Below, piece after piece: positions 16,681-25,382 of a stretch of 64,000 bases of DNA. Made by a program: the position numbers and the translations under genes. A model generated the notes under the pieces. It ran no database searches and was not told where the DNA came from. It was given only the letters and a program-made list of their open reading frames with translations. Positions within the stretch are counted from its first letter, which is position 1; each line of letters begins with the position of its first letter. Origin of the DNA: Agrobacterium cavarae (GTDB taxonomy: Bacteria > Pseudomonadota > Alphaproteobacteria > Rhizobiales > Rhizobiaceae); assembly GCF_004310285.1 (NCBI RefSeq), contig NZ_SISF01000033.1, positions 62,001 through 126,000 on the forward strand, written 5' to 3'.

Positions 16681-18735
16681 TCAGCTGTCGAGGAACGAGC
16701 GCAGCTTGCGCGAGCGGCTCGGATGCTTCAGCTTGCGCAGTGCCTTCGCCTCGATCTGGCGGATACGTTCGCGCGTAACCGAGAACTGCTGGCCGACTTC
16801 TTCCAGCGTGTGGTCGGTGTTCATGCCGATACCGAAGCGCATGCGCAGCACACGCTCTTCGCGTGGCGTCAGCGATGCGAGAACGCGGGTCGTGGTTTCA
16901 CGAAGGTTCGCCTGGATGGCGGCGTCGATCGGCAGAAGCGCGTTCTTATCCTCGATGAAGTCGCCGAGATGCGAATCTTCTTCGTCACCCACGGGCGTTT
17001 CAAGCGAGATCGGCTCCTTGGCGATTTTCAGAACCTTGCGGACCTTTTCGAGAGGCATCGCCAGCTTTTCAGCCAGCTCTTCCGGTGTCGGTTCGCGACC
17101 GATCTCATGCAGCATCTGGCGTGATGTCCGAACGATCTTGTTGATCGTTTCGATCATGTGCACCGGAATACGGATCGTGCGCGCCTGGTCGGCGATCGAG
17201 CGGGTGATCGCCTGACGAATCCACCATGTGGCGTAGGTCGAGAACTTGTAGCCGCGACGATATTCGAACTTGTCGACCGCCTTCATCAGGCCGATATTGC
17301 CTTCCTGAATGAGATCGAGGAACTGCAGGCCGCGGTTGGTGTACTTCTTGGCAATCGAGATCACCAGACGAAGATTGGCTTCCACCATTTCCTTCTTGGC
17401 GATGCGGGCCTCGCGCTCACCCTTCTGCACCATCGAAACGATGCGGCGGAATTCGGCAATCGAAATACCCGTTTCCTGCGCCAGGTTCTGAATTTCCTGA
17501 CGAATGTCGCGGATCGTGTTGTTCTCTTCGCGCGCGAATTCCTTCCAGCCCTTGGCTGCAAGGTTGGCGATCGACTTCATCCAGTTCGGATCGAGCTCCG
17601 CACCATGATACTGCTCGAGGAAGCTGTCGCGCTTCACGCCGTAGGATTCTGCAAGACGCAACAGACGGCCTTCGTTCTGCATCAGGCGCTTGGAAATGTC
17701 GTAGAGCTGCTCGACAAGGCTGTCGATACGGTTCTGGTTCAGCGACAGCGACTTCACCGCCGTGATCAGCTGATCCTTCAGTTCCTTGTAGCGACGCTCC
17801 TGGCCGGTGGACAGCGTGCCCGTGCAGGCCAGACGCGCCTCGACCTGCTGATCCTGAAGCTTGCGCAGCTTCTTGTAGGTATCGGCAATCGTGTCCAGCG
17901 TTTCCATGACCTGCGGACGCAGTTCCGCTTCCATGGCGGCAAGAGACAGGTTCGACTCGTCGTCGTCCTCTTCTTCCTCTTCCGGCGGCAGGCCTTCGCC
18001 GCCGACATTGGTCACGTCGTCGTCGCCACCCGGATTACGGGCGCGGCGGGTCTTTTCCTTCTCTTCGGCAGCCTTGCGGTCGGCCTCGATCTTTTCCGGG
18101 CTCTGGAACTGCGGTGCAGCCTTGGCTTCGGGACCGGAATAGGTGGTTTCGAGATCGATGATCTCGCGCAGCAGCGTCGTGCCTTCGTTGAGCTCGTCGC
18201 GCCAGATGATCAGCGCCTGGAAGGTCAGCGGGCTTTCGCACAGGCCCGAGATCATCGTCTCGCGGCCGGCCTCGATGCGCTTGGCGATCGCAATTTCGCC
18301 TTCGCGCGACAGAAGCTCCACCGAGCCCATTTCGCGCAGATACATGCGCACCGGGTCGTCGGTGCGGTCGGTCGGCTCTTTCTTCTTGGCGGCCGCAAGT
18401 GCCGTGCCGCTCGAAGGCGCAAGTTCGCCACCTTCGGACTCGTCACTGTCGGAATCGTCGTTGTCAGCCTCGGGGGAAGCTTCCTCGGCGTCTTCGTCCT
18501 CGACCACGTTGATGCCCATTTCGCTGAGCATCGCCATGATGTCTTCGATGCGATCGGGATCGACCTGATCGGATGGCAGAACTTCGTTGAGTTCATCCAT
18601 GGTGACGTAGCCGCGCTTCTTGGCGGCCTTGATCATTTTCTTGACCGCGTCATCCGAAAGATCGAGAAGCGGCCCATCCGTCGCGCCATCGCGTTCGTTT
18701 TCAGCTTCTTCGTTTTCTTTGACTTTGGTTGCCAT
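16681..18735 (-). CDS. rpoD: RNA polymerase primary sigma factor (sigma-70)
   Basis: The 684-residue housekeeping sigma factor directs RNA polymerase to vegetative promoters. It has region 1.1 at the N-terminus (about 20-80), an acidic alphaproteobacterial-type insert (about 85-120 and 230-260), and region 1.2 at DPVRMYLREMGSVELLSREG. Region 2 carries the core-binding and -10 helices (FLDLIQEGNIGLMKAVDKF, TYATWWIRQAITRSIADQA). Region 3 and region 4.2 follow, with the -35 helix-turn-helix (TLEEVGQQFSVTRERIRQIE). Length and domains are complete. dnaG lies upstream on the same strand, as in the classical macromolecular-synthesis arrangement, but 495 bases separate them. Confidence 0.98.
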   Translation of the reverse strand: MATKVKENEEAENERDGATDGPLLDLSDDAVKKMIKAAKKRGYVTMDELNEVLPSDQVDPDRIEDIMAMLSEMGINVVEDEDAEEASPEADNDDSDSDESEGGELAPSSGTALAAAKKKEPTDRTDDPVRMYLREMGSVELLSREGEIAIAKRIEAGRETMISGLCESPLTFQALIIWRDELNEGTTLLREIIDLETTYSGPEAKAAPQFQSPEKIEADRKAAEEKEKTRRARNPGGDDDVTNVGGEGLPPEEEEEDDDESNLSLAAMEAELRPQVMETLDTIADTYKKLRKLQDQQVEARLACTGTLSTGQERRYKELKDQLITAVKSLSLNQNRIDSLVEQLYDISKRLMQNEGRLLRLAESYGVKRDSFLEQYHGAELDPNWMKSIANLAAKGWKEFAREENNTIRDIRQEIQNLAQETGISIAEFRRIVSMVQKGEREARIAKKEMVEANLRLVISIAKKYTNRGLQFLDLIQEGNIGLMKAVDKFEYRRGYKFSTYATWWIRQAITRSIADQARTIRIPVHMIETINKIVRTSRQMLHEIGREPTPEELAEKLAMPLEKVRKVLKIAKEPISLETPVGDEEDSHLGDFIEDKNALLPIDAAIQANLRETTTRVLASLTPREERVLRMRFGIGMNTDHTLEEVGQQFSVTRERIRQIEAKALRKLKHPSRSRKLRSFLDS

Positions 18736-19230
18736 CTATCTCGTCGCTTTCCCTGACGCTCACATCCGCCTTGGGCCAACGCCGTCCACCTTGGAAAGGT
18801 TTCCGGCGACAGCCCCGAATCACGTCAAACACCTAACGGAATGATCTTTAACTGCCGATTAAACGCGGCACTTACCGGAGGAACCTTAAGACAGTGCATT
18901 CGGAAATACATGCTCATGCAGTTTCGATCCGCCAAGGTCCATTCCACCTTACTTTTCCTGAAATGGTGATTCCCGCTATTTCCCGTTACGTCAAGCCTTT
19001 CCGGCCAGACCTAGGGTTAAAAACCGAAAAAGCCGTCATAGCGGCAACATTTTGCGGGCCTTCACCAACTTATCCCCTATTTAGGGCAATAATTACAAAA
19101 GGCAAGCCTGAGCGCGTCGAAACAACGAATGCACGCTGCACGAAAAGCGTCACGCGATTTTGCGGTAACGGTGGGCAACAACCCAAGACGCTAGCGCCTG
19201 AGCGGCCGATCTCCACCATCGAAACACGCT
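18736..19230. other. Non-coding region between dnaG and rpoD
   Basis: These 495 bases contain no convincing gene. They should hold the rpoD promoter. On the minus strand TTGACG occurs at 18994-18989, a possible -35 element, but the matching -10 is poor. I see no intrinsic terminator after dnaG, so read-through from dnaG into rpoD remains possible. Confidence 0.4.
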
Positions 19231-21216
19231 TCATCCATGCCCGTAAGCTGGACCCTTCACCCTGCCCGACATCACACCGAAGCCATCGATGATCGCCTCC
19301 TGGTTTTCCATCCGGCCGATTTCAAGCTGTACCTCGGAAAGGGCGCGCATCAGCAGAGTGACGCGTTCGCTATCTCCAGCCTCGATAGCCTCGGCAATTT
19401 CCCGTTCGAGATCGACCATCTGCCAGCGCAGAGCCTTGGTACGCTTGTGCAGCGAGAGCGCCTGAATATAACACTCACGCGCATCCTCCGGTGCTGCCTG
19501 CTCGGTCGCGGTCCAGAGCCGTGCATTGCGCACCTGCTGGTTCATCGCCTTCACCATCGCGTCGAAGCCATGTGCCTCCAACCGCTCCATGAGGCCAGTA
19601 CGAGACAGCTCCGCCGCATTCTCCGCCGCATAGGTCAGCACCTGCGACCACAGCCGCTGAAGATCGCGGTTTTCGTAGTCGATCGCGGCAATCTCGTCAT
19701 ATTCCTCCAGCAAGAGTTGCGGATGGTTGACGATGGTCAGCGCCAGAACGCTTTCGCGAAGCGCCGGCGCCGTCAGATAGCCCTTGACCAGACCGGACTG
19801 GCTAAGCCGATCGGATATCCGCCCGCCGCCGCCTGGATAGGCTGCACCCTGCCCGCGTTGTCCATTCCTGCCATTCGGCTGCGCACCGCGACCGAAGTTG
19901 CGGTTCGGCATGTTGTTGCCGCCGCGCTGAAACTGCGGCTGGAAGAATGCATTCAGCCGGTCGCGCATATCCTGCTGGTAAAAGCGGCGCACGCTTTCGT
20001 CACCAATCACCGACACGATCTGGCGCAGACGGTTTTCCAGCTCGGCGCGTTTTTCCGGCGTATCGAAAGCGGTCGAGCTCGTCTCACGGCTCCAGATCAT
20101 CGCAGCCAGCGGCTTCGCCTCGGCAAGCACGCGATCAAAAGGCGCCCTGCCCTCGTGGCGCACGAGATCGTCCGGGTCCTTGCCGTCGGGAAGCAGCGCG
20201 AAGCTGACCGAGCGTCCGGGCTTGATATAAGGCAGCGCCAGATCCGCCGCACGGTTGGCGGCGCGAATACCGGCGCCGTCACCATCGAAGCAGAGTACCG
20301 GCTGCGACGCCATCTTCCATAAAAGCTCAAGCTGGTTTTCGGTCAGCGCCGTACCAAGTGGCGCCACGACATTTTCGACGCCCGCCTGATAAAGCGCGAT
20401 CACATCCATATAGCCTTCCACCGCAATCACCGTGCCGGCGGATTGCGTGGCGCGGCGCGCACGGGCGAAATTGTAAAGGACGCTGCCCTTGTGGAAGAGT
20501 TCGGTTTCGTTCGAATTCAGATATTTCGCCAGCGCATCTGCCGCCATGGCACGACCGCCAAAGGCGATGACCTTTTCGCGCGACGACAGGATGGGAAACA
20601 TGATGCGGTCGCGGAAACGGTCATAGGAGACCGGCACGTTCTCATGCACGACAAGGCCACAGGCCTCCATCTGCTCCTTGGTGATCCCCTTGGCCGCAAG
20701 ATGCTCTTTCAGCGCATTGCGGCTTTCCGGCGCATAACCCAGCCGGAAGGTCTCGATGGTGCGTCCGCTAAGCCCTCGATCCCGCAGATAGGCGCGCGCT
20801 CTCGCCCCTGCCGCCGTCTGCAACTGATCCTGGAAAAACAGGGTCGCCATTTCCATGACGTCCTGAAGCGAAGCCCGTTCCCGCTCGCGCCGTTCGGCCT
20901 GCACATCCGGCTGTGGCATGGCAACGCCCGCCATATCGGCAATCTGCTGCACGGCCTCCGGGAAGGCCATGCCGTCGAGGTCCGTCAGGAAGCGAAAATG
21001 ATCGCCGGAAACGCCACAGCCGAAGCAATGGTAACGACCCTTGCGATCCTCGCAGTGAAAGCTCGGGCTCTTTTCGCCATGGAAGGGGCAGCATGCCCAG
21101 AAGTCGCCCTTCGAGGCGTTGCTCTTCTTCCTGTCCCACGTCACGCGTTTGCCGATGACATCGGAGATGTTCACCCGGTCGCGTATCTCGTCGAGGAAGG
21201 AGTTTGAAAAGCGCAT
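19231..21216 (-). CDS. dnaG: DNA primase
   Basis: This 661-residue primase synthesises RNA primers at the replication fork. The N-terminal CHC2 zinc finger is intact (CPFHGEKSPSF, then YHCFGCGVSGDHF). The catalytic core follows with RFRDRIMFPI and the Toprim motifs (VEGYMDVIALYQAG, and FDGDGAGIRAA for the metal-binding DGD). A Gly/Arg/Asn-rich linker of about 40 residues (MPNRNFGRGAQPNGRNGQRG) leads to the C-terminal helicase-binding domain. It is longer than the E. coli enzyme mainly because of the linker and C-terminus. The ATG at 21216 gives the usual RFSNSFLDEIRDRV start. Confidence 0.97.
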   Translation of the reverse strand: MRFSNSFLDEIRDRVNISDVIGKRVTWDRKKSNASKGDFWACCPFHGEKSPSFHCEDRKGRYHCFGCGVSGDHFRFLTDLDGMAFPEAVQQIADMAGVAMPQPDVQAERRERERASLQDVMEMATLFFQDQLQTAAGARARAYLRDRGLSGRTIETFRLGYAPESRNALKEHLAAKGITKEQMEACGLVVHENVPVSYDRFRDRIMFPILSSREKVIAFGGRAMAADALAKYLNSNETELFHKGSVLYNFARARRATQSAGTVIAVEGYMDVIALYQAGVENVVAPLGTALTENQLELLWKMASQPVLCFDGDGAGIRAANRAADLALPYIKPGRSVSFALLPDGKDPDDLVRHEGRAPFDRVLAEAKPLAAMIWSRETSSTAFDTPEKRAELENRLRQIVSVIGDESVRRFYQQDMRDRLNAFFQPQFQRGGNNMPNRNFGRGAQPNGRNGQRGQGAAYPGGGGRISDRLSQSGLVKGYLTAPALRESVLALTIVNHPQLLLEEYDEIAAIDYENRDLQRLWSQVLTYAAENAAELSRTGLMERLEAHGFDAMVKAMNQQVRNARLWTATEQAAPEDARECYIQALSLHKRTKALRWQMVDLEREIAEAIEAGDSERVTLLMRALSEVQLEIGRMENQEAIIDGFGVMSGRVKGPAYGHG

Positions 21217-21433
21217 TGTACCTGAAATCTCTGCCGGCCATCCGGCGATCTTCTATATAAGCCTGTCGGCTGCCAAATACCAAGCCTGACGCGTCCTCGT
21301 ACACGTTATTCACAGCGTCCGTCATTGAACACAAAGCAGGGGCTCTATCGAAACTTCGGGCGAAATTGCGGCAGAAACCAACCGCCCCAAATTACCTATT
21401 TGTAATTTGAAGAGGAGCGAGACGCGTGGCAAT

Positions 21434-21590
21434 CTCTCATCATCGACATGAGGTCGAGAGTGATGAGTACCATCGGAAGGCCCGGGCGAAATCCCCCCAC
21501 CGCTCGCCCGATAAGAGGTCGCCAGTCCGCAGGCGCACCTTCCGATAAAAGAAAGGCAGGGCTCCCACATAGGCCCTGCCTTTCTTATTT
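21434..21590 (+). ncRNA. Candidate structured RNA between dnaG and yqeY
   Basis: The plus strand folds strongly. Hairpin 1 pairs CTCATCA (21436-21442) with TGATGAG (21461-21467), enclosing TCGAC and GTCGA. Next comes a three-way junction closed by ATCGGAAGG (21472-21480) and CCTTCCGAT (21538-21546). Inside it are CGGGCG with CGCCCG (21483-21510) and CGCC with GGCG (21520-21535). One base later a perfect 14-bp terminator hairpin begins. No reading frame covers it, and I cannot assign a known family; tmRNA, RNase P and SRP signatures are absent. The strand is inferred from the terminator following the fold. The 5' end is uncertain and could lie nearer 21357. Confidence 0.5.
21549..21590. terminator. 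Bidirectional intrinsic terminator
   Basis: AAGAAAGGCAGGGC (21549-21562) and GCCCTGCCTTTCTT (21573-21586) form a perfect 14-bp stem with a 10-base loop. On the minus strand TTTTATC follows, which suits yqeY. On the plus strand ATTTTC follows, which would end the candidate RNA. Confidence 0.8.
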
Positions 21591-21616
21591 TCATCGTCTT
21601 ACACAGGTGGCTGGAT

Positions 21617-22069
21617 TTACTTCAGCAAATCCTTGATCTGTCCCGATGCCTTGCCAAAATCGATACGGCCCGGATAGCGTTCCTTCAGAACAGCCATCAC
21701 CTTGCCCATGTCCCGCAGGCCCGACGCGCCGGTTTCGGCAATCACGCCTTCGATGATGCCACGAACCTCCGCCTCTGGAATTTCTTCCGGCATGAAGGAC
21801 TTGATGATGGCGATTTCGTCACGCTCCTGCTTGGCAAGCTCTTCGCGTCCGGCCTTCTCATAGATGGAGGAGGACTCTTCGCGTTGCTTGATCATCTTGG
21901 CGAGAATCTGTAGGATTTCCTCATCCGAAACAGGCTCCTTGCCAACGCCGCGATTGGCGATATCGCGATCCTTGATGGCCGTCTGCACCAGACGGATCGT
22001 CGACAGGCGAAGGGCATCCTTGGCCTTCATGGCTTCTTTCAGGGCGCTTGCGAATGTATCGCGGATCAT
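21617..22069 (-). CDS. GatB/YqeY domain protein
   Basis: This 150-residue protein is a complete YqeY family member. It has the N-terminal helical part (MIRDTFASALKEAMKAKDAL, RLSTIRLVQTAIKDRDIANRG) and the C-terminal GatB-tail-like part (EIPEAEVRGIIEGVIAETGA, DMGKVMAVLKERYPGRIDFG). The tail domain occurs in the tRNA amidotransferase GatB, where it contacts tRNA; the stand-alone protein is poorly understood. An AAGGAG site precedes the ATG. The gene is divergent from carA and ends in a strong terminator. Confidence 0.92.
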   Translation of the reverse strand: MIRDTFASALKEAMKAKDALRLSTIRLVQTAIKDRDIANRGVGKEPVSDEEILQILAKMIKQREESSSIYEKAGREELAKQERDEIAIIKSFMPEEIPEAEVRGIIEGVIAETGASGLRDMGKVMAVLKERYPGRIDFGKASGQIKDLLK

Positions 22070-22395
22070 CTCAGTTTCTCCTTGGAAAGCCGGACGTGAA
22101 GATATTTCCAGCCCAGGACTTTCCTTAACAATTGTGCGGGTGACATAAACGAGCAGGCGTCAATCGGCAAACTCTTTGCTCAAGTCTTTGAAGAAGCTTG
22201 CTTTTAATTCCTGCGGATTCACCGGCCCCGCGGTTGACCGCACGGACCGCTTCCGTTATTTTCCGGCACCTGCACGAGAATTTAACGAAGGTTACGACGC
22301 GAAGGCTTTCGCGCGTCCTTGCTCCGCGAGAAAACATGACCGCTTTCGTCCTGCCTTTCAAGAGGCGGGCCGGACCGGCAGAAACGGAAAACGAG
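22070..22395. other. Divergent upstream region of yqeY and carA
   Basis: These 326 bases must hold promoters for both genes. An in-frame ATG at 22336 would extend CarA by 20 basic residues (MTAFVLPFKRRAG), but it has a poor ribosome site and does not match the usual family start. I find no intrinsic terminator in the carA leader, unlike carB. Confidence 0.4.
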
Positions 22396-23601
22396 ATGAC
22401 CGAGACAGCTCCCTGGACAACACGCAAACCGACCGCCATGCTCGTTCTTGCAGATGGCACCGTGATCGAGGGAACCGGCATCGGCGCGACAGGCAAGGTT
22501 CAGGCGGAAGTCTGCTTCAATACCGCGCTGACGGGTTACGAAGAAATCCTGACCGATCCGTCCTATCTCGGCCAGATCGTCACCTTCACCTTCCCGCATA
22601 TCGGCAATATCGGCACCAATGACGAAGACATCGAAGACCTGACGCCGGCAGCACGCCACGGCGCGGTTGGCGTTATCTTCAAGGCCGACATCACCGACCC
22701 GTCCAACTACCGCGCCGCCAAGCACCTCGACGACTGGCTGAAGAGCCGCGGCATCATCGGACTGTGCGGCATCGACACGCGCGCACTGACCGCTTGGATC
22801 CGCGAAAACGGGGCTCCGAACGCAGTGATCGCCCATGACCCGAACGGCGTTTTCGACATCGAAGCGCTGAAGGTTGAAGCCAAGGCCTGGAGCGGCCTCG
22901 TCGGTCTCGATCTCGCCATTGAAGCCACCTCCGGTCAGTCCTCCGTCTGGAGCGAAACGCCGTGGGTTTGGGGCGAAGGTTACGGCACGCTCGGTGAGCA
23001 GGACGCCAAGTACCATGTCGTCTGCGTCGACTTCGGCGTCAAGCGCAACATCCTGCGTCTCTTCGCCGGTCTGGATTGCAAGGTCACCGTCGTTCCGGCA
23101 CAGACCTCTGCCGAAGACATCATGGCGCTGAAGCCGGATGGCGTATTCCTCTCCAACGGCCCGGGAGACCCTGCTGCAACGGGCACCTATGCCGTTCCGG
23201 TCATCCAGAACCTGATCAAGACGGACCTGCCGATCTTCGGTATCTGCCTCGGCCACCAGATGCTCGGCCTTGCCGTTGGCGCCAAGACCGAGAAGATGCA
23301 CCAGGGCCACCATGGCGCAAACCACCCGGTTAAGGACTTCACCACCGGCAAGGTGGAAATCGTGTCCATGAACCATGGCTTTGCGGTGGATGCGAAGTCT
23401 CTGCCGGAAGGCGTTGAAGAGACTCACACGTCACTGTTCGACGGCACCAATTGCGGCCTGCGCATCACCGGCAAGCCGGTCTTCTCGGTGCAGCACCACC
23501 CGGAAGCATCGCCCGGCCCGCAGGACAGCCACTACCTCTTCCGCCGCTTCGTCAATCTGCTGCGTGAGAAGAAGGGCGAACCGGCCCTCGCAGAGCGCTG
23601 A
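22396..23601 (+). CDS. carA: Carbamoyl-phosphate synthase small (glutaminase) subunit
   Basis: This 401-residue subunit hydrolyses glutamine and feeds ammonia to CarB for carbamoyl phosphate, used in pyrimidine and arginine synthesis. The N-terminal CPSase domain has CFNTALTGYEEILTDPSY and GICGID-type LCGIDTRALT. The class I amidotransferase domain has the catalytic Cys284 in FGICLGHQMLGLA and the His/Glu pair in SVQHHPEASPGPQD. The start MTETAPWTTRKPTAML is chosen because it fits the family length. carB lies 11.5 kb downstream on the same strand, so the two are separate transcription units. Confidence 0.97.
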   Translation: MTETAPWTTRKPTAMLVLADGTVIEGTGIGATGKVQAEVCFNTALTGYEEILTDPSYLGQIVTFTFPHIGNIGTNDEDIEDLTPAARHGAVGVIFKADITDPSNYRAAKHLDDWLKSRGIIGLCGIDTRALTAWIRENGAPNAVIAHDPNGVFDIEALKVEAKAWSGLVGLDLAIEATSGQSSVWSETPWVWGEGYGTLGEQDAKYHVVCVDFGVKRNILRLFAGLDCKVTVVPAQTSAEDIMALKPDGVFLSNGPGDPAATGTYAVPVIQNLIKTDLPIFGICLGHQMLGLAVGAKTEKMHQGHHGANHPVKDFTTGKVEIVSMNHGFAVDAKSLPEGVEETHTSLFDGTNCGLRITGKPVFSVQHHPEASPGPQDSHYLFRRFVNLLREKKGEPALAER

Positions 23602-23630
23602 TAAGACTCGGCTTTACTCCAGATAATGCT

Positions 23631-23658
23631 CGGCCCGCTTTGACGCGGGCCGTTTTCG
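23631..23658 (+). terminator. Intrinsic terminator of carA
   Basis: CGGCCCGC (23631-23638) pairs with GCGGGCCG (23645-23652) and is followed by TTTTCGTTT. It lies 29 bases after the carA stop. Confidence 0.85.
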
Positions 23659-23660
23659 TT

Positions 23661-25064
23661 TCAGACTTTACCAGCCGCTTTCATCTCACGCTTCACCAGC
23701 AGATAGAAGCGCGTGGTCAGCATGATCGCCGCAGCACTCAGCCCCACAACAAAGCCAGACCAGACGCCCACGCCCCCGAAGCCGAGTGGAAAGGCCATGG
23801 TCCAGGCAAGGCCAAAGCCGATCGGCCAATAGGAAATCAGAGCCAGAAGGGCTGGCACGCGTGCATCCTTCAATCCGCGCAACAGGCCCGCGGCCACGGC
23901 CTGGATACCGTCCACAAGCTGGAATAGACCTGCCATGATAATCAGCGTCGACGCATAAGCCAGCACCTGTGGCGCCTCTGGCAGCCGCTCATCGAGAAAC
24001 AGGCTGCCGAGCCTTTCAGGCACCGCCGCGAACAGTATCCCGCCGCAAATCGCAATGACGCAGGCAACCGCATAGACGGTGATCGCCGCACGGATCAGGT
24101 TGGGATAATCGCCTCTGCCATGGGCAACGCCAACACGCACCGTTGCGGCCTGAGACAGCCCAAGCGGGATCATGAAGGCAAGCGATGCCAATTGCAGCGC
24201 AATACCATGGGCCGCAAGTTCGATCGTGCCGATCTGGCCGATCAGAATGGAAGCGGCCGAAAACAGCGTGACTTCCGCCAGAATGGTGATGCTGATGGGA
24301 AGACCGAGACGTAACACCTCGCCAAGCGCCTTCCAATCCGGCTTCCAGAAGCGTACGAAGAGCTCGTACTGGCGTGTTTCCTCCTGGGTCTGAATATAGA
24401 CGACGATGAACACAAGACTGAAAAGATTGACGATGACGGCCACCACGGCAGCGCCATTCATGCCCATGGCGGGCAGGCCGAAATGGCCGAGAACGAGGGC
24501 GTAGGCCAGAACGCCGTTGATCAGCAGCATGGCGATCGTCGCATAGAGAACAATGCTCGCACGCCCGATAGCGCTGACCAGACCGCGCATCACATAGAAA
24601 AGCAGGCCCGGAAGCATGCCGAACTTGGAAATAGCAAGATAATCGCCCGTCAGCTTCGCCACATTCGGATTTTGCCCAAGCGCCACCAGAATGCGCTCCG
24701 CATTGTGGAAAATCCCGAGCGCCAGCAGCCAATAGACAATCGCCACCCACATGCCCATCCGAAGCGCGCGCCGGGCAGACGTCGCATCCCCCTGCCCGTA
24801 GGCATTGGCAACCATGGGGACGACCGCGACCGAAAAGCCGGAGCCGAAGATGAAGACGACAAAGAAGAACTGACCGGCCAGCACCATGGCGGCAAGTTTT
24901 TCCGCACCAAGCTGACCGACGATGATCATGTCGGTGGTATGGATGCCAAGCTGCGCCAGTTGCGCTCCGATGAGCGGAATACCCAATGCAAGCGTAGCGC
25001 GCAAATGCGCGGCCCATGAACTGCCGCCCTGCGACGCGTTCCCGACAGCTACCGACGAAGACAT
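23661..25064 (-). CDS. MATE family multidrug/metabolite efflux transporter
   Basis: This 467-residue inner-membrane protein has about twelve hydrophobic helices in two MatE repeats, the layout of Na+- or H+-driven NorM-type exporters. Visible features are LGIPLIGAQLAQLGIHTTD in the first helices, GSGFSVAVVPMVANAYGQGD in the first repeat and GLSQAATVRVGVAHGRGDY at the matching site of the second repeat. Length is typical. The 5' leader carries a perfect 11-bp inverted repeat at 25084-25111, a possible operator. The substrate is unknown. Confidence 0.9.
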   Translation of the reverse strand: MSSSVAVGNASQGGSSWAAHLRATLALGIPLIGAQLAQLGIHTTDMIIVGQLGAEKLAAMVLAGQFFFVVFIFGSGFSVAVVPMVANAYGQGDATSARRALRMGMWVAIVYWLLALGIFHNAERILVALGQNPNVAKLTGDYLAISKFGMLPGLLFYVMRGLVSAIGRASIVLYATIAMLLINGVLAYALVLGHFGLPAMGMNGAAVVAVIVNLFSLVFIVVYIQTQEETRQYELFVRFWKPDWKALGEVLRLGLPISITILAEVTLFSAASILIGQIGTIELAAHGIALQLASLAFMIPLGLSQAATVRVGVAHGRGDYPNLIRAAITVYAVACVIAICGGILFAAVPERLGSLFLDERLPEAPQVLAYASTLIIMAGLFQLVDGIQAVAAGLLRGLKDARVPALLALISYWPIGFGLAWTMAFPLGFGGVGVWSGFVVGLSAAAIMLTTRFYLLVKREMKAAGKV

Positions 25065-25083
25065 GATCTCACCTCAAACTGAA

Positions 25084-25111
25084 ACCGCTTCCAGAGTATG
25101 CTGGAAGCGGT
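25084..25111. promoter_or_regulatory. 11-bp perfect inverted repeat before the MATE gene
   Basis: ACCGCTTCCAG and CTGGAAGCGGT flank AGTATG, 20 bases upstream of the MATE start codon. The arms are GC-balanced and there is no T-run on either strand, so an operator or an RNA hairpin near the ribosome site is more likely than a terminator. The regulator is not identifiable. The divergent chemoreceptor gene starts 270 bases away. Confidence 0.5.
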
Positions 25112-25382
25112 CGATGCCATGCATAAAAGACTTGGCAGAACTGCGCAACAAAAAGGCGCACTGCCTCAAAATCAAGCTTTCCGTTGCCGTTACGGAAGAT
25201 CAAGTCGATCGATCCGCGAAGCACTATGGAAAACATCAGCTTAAGCTTATGTTTACAGTTTTCACTCTAACGCTTCTTAACTGACGAAAATCAATTCTCG
25301 GGTGCATGACGCGCGCCGCAATTGCCAGTGGCATGTTTACAGTCAATCCGGCGTCACGCCGGGCCATCCGAGGGACCATCTC

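Noticed and set aside
17158..18756. 532-residue open frame on the plus strand
   Set aside because: Antisense of rpoD; low-complexity Leu/Val/Phe runs mirror the acidic codons of sigma-70.
21356..21590. 6S, SRP or tmRNA at the dnaG-yqeY gap
   Set aside because: None of the hallmark sequences (SRP tip loop, tmRNA T arm and tag frame, 6S open bubble) could be placed, so the RNA is left unnamed.
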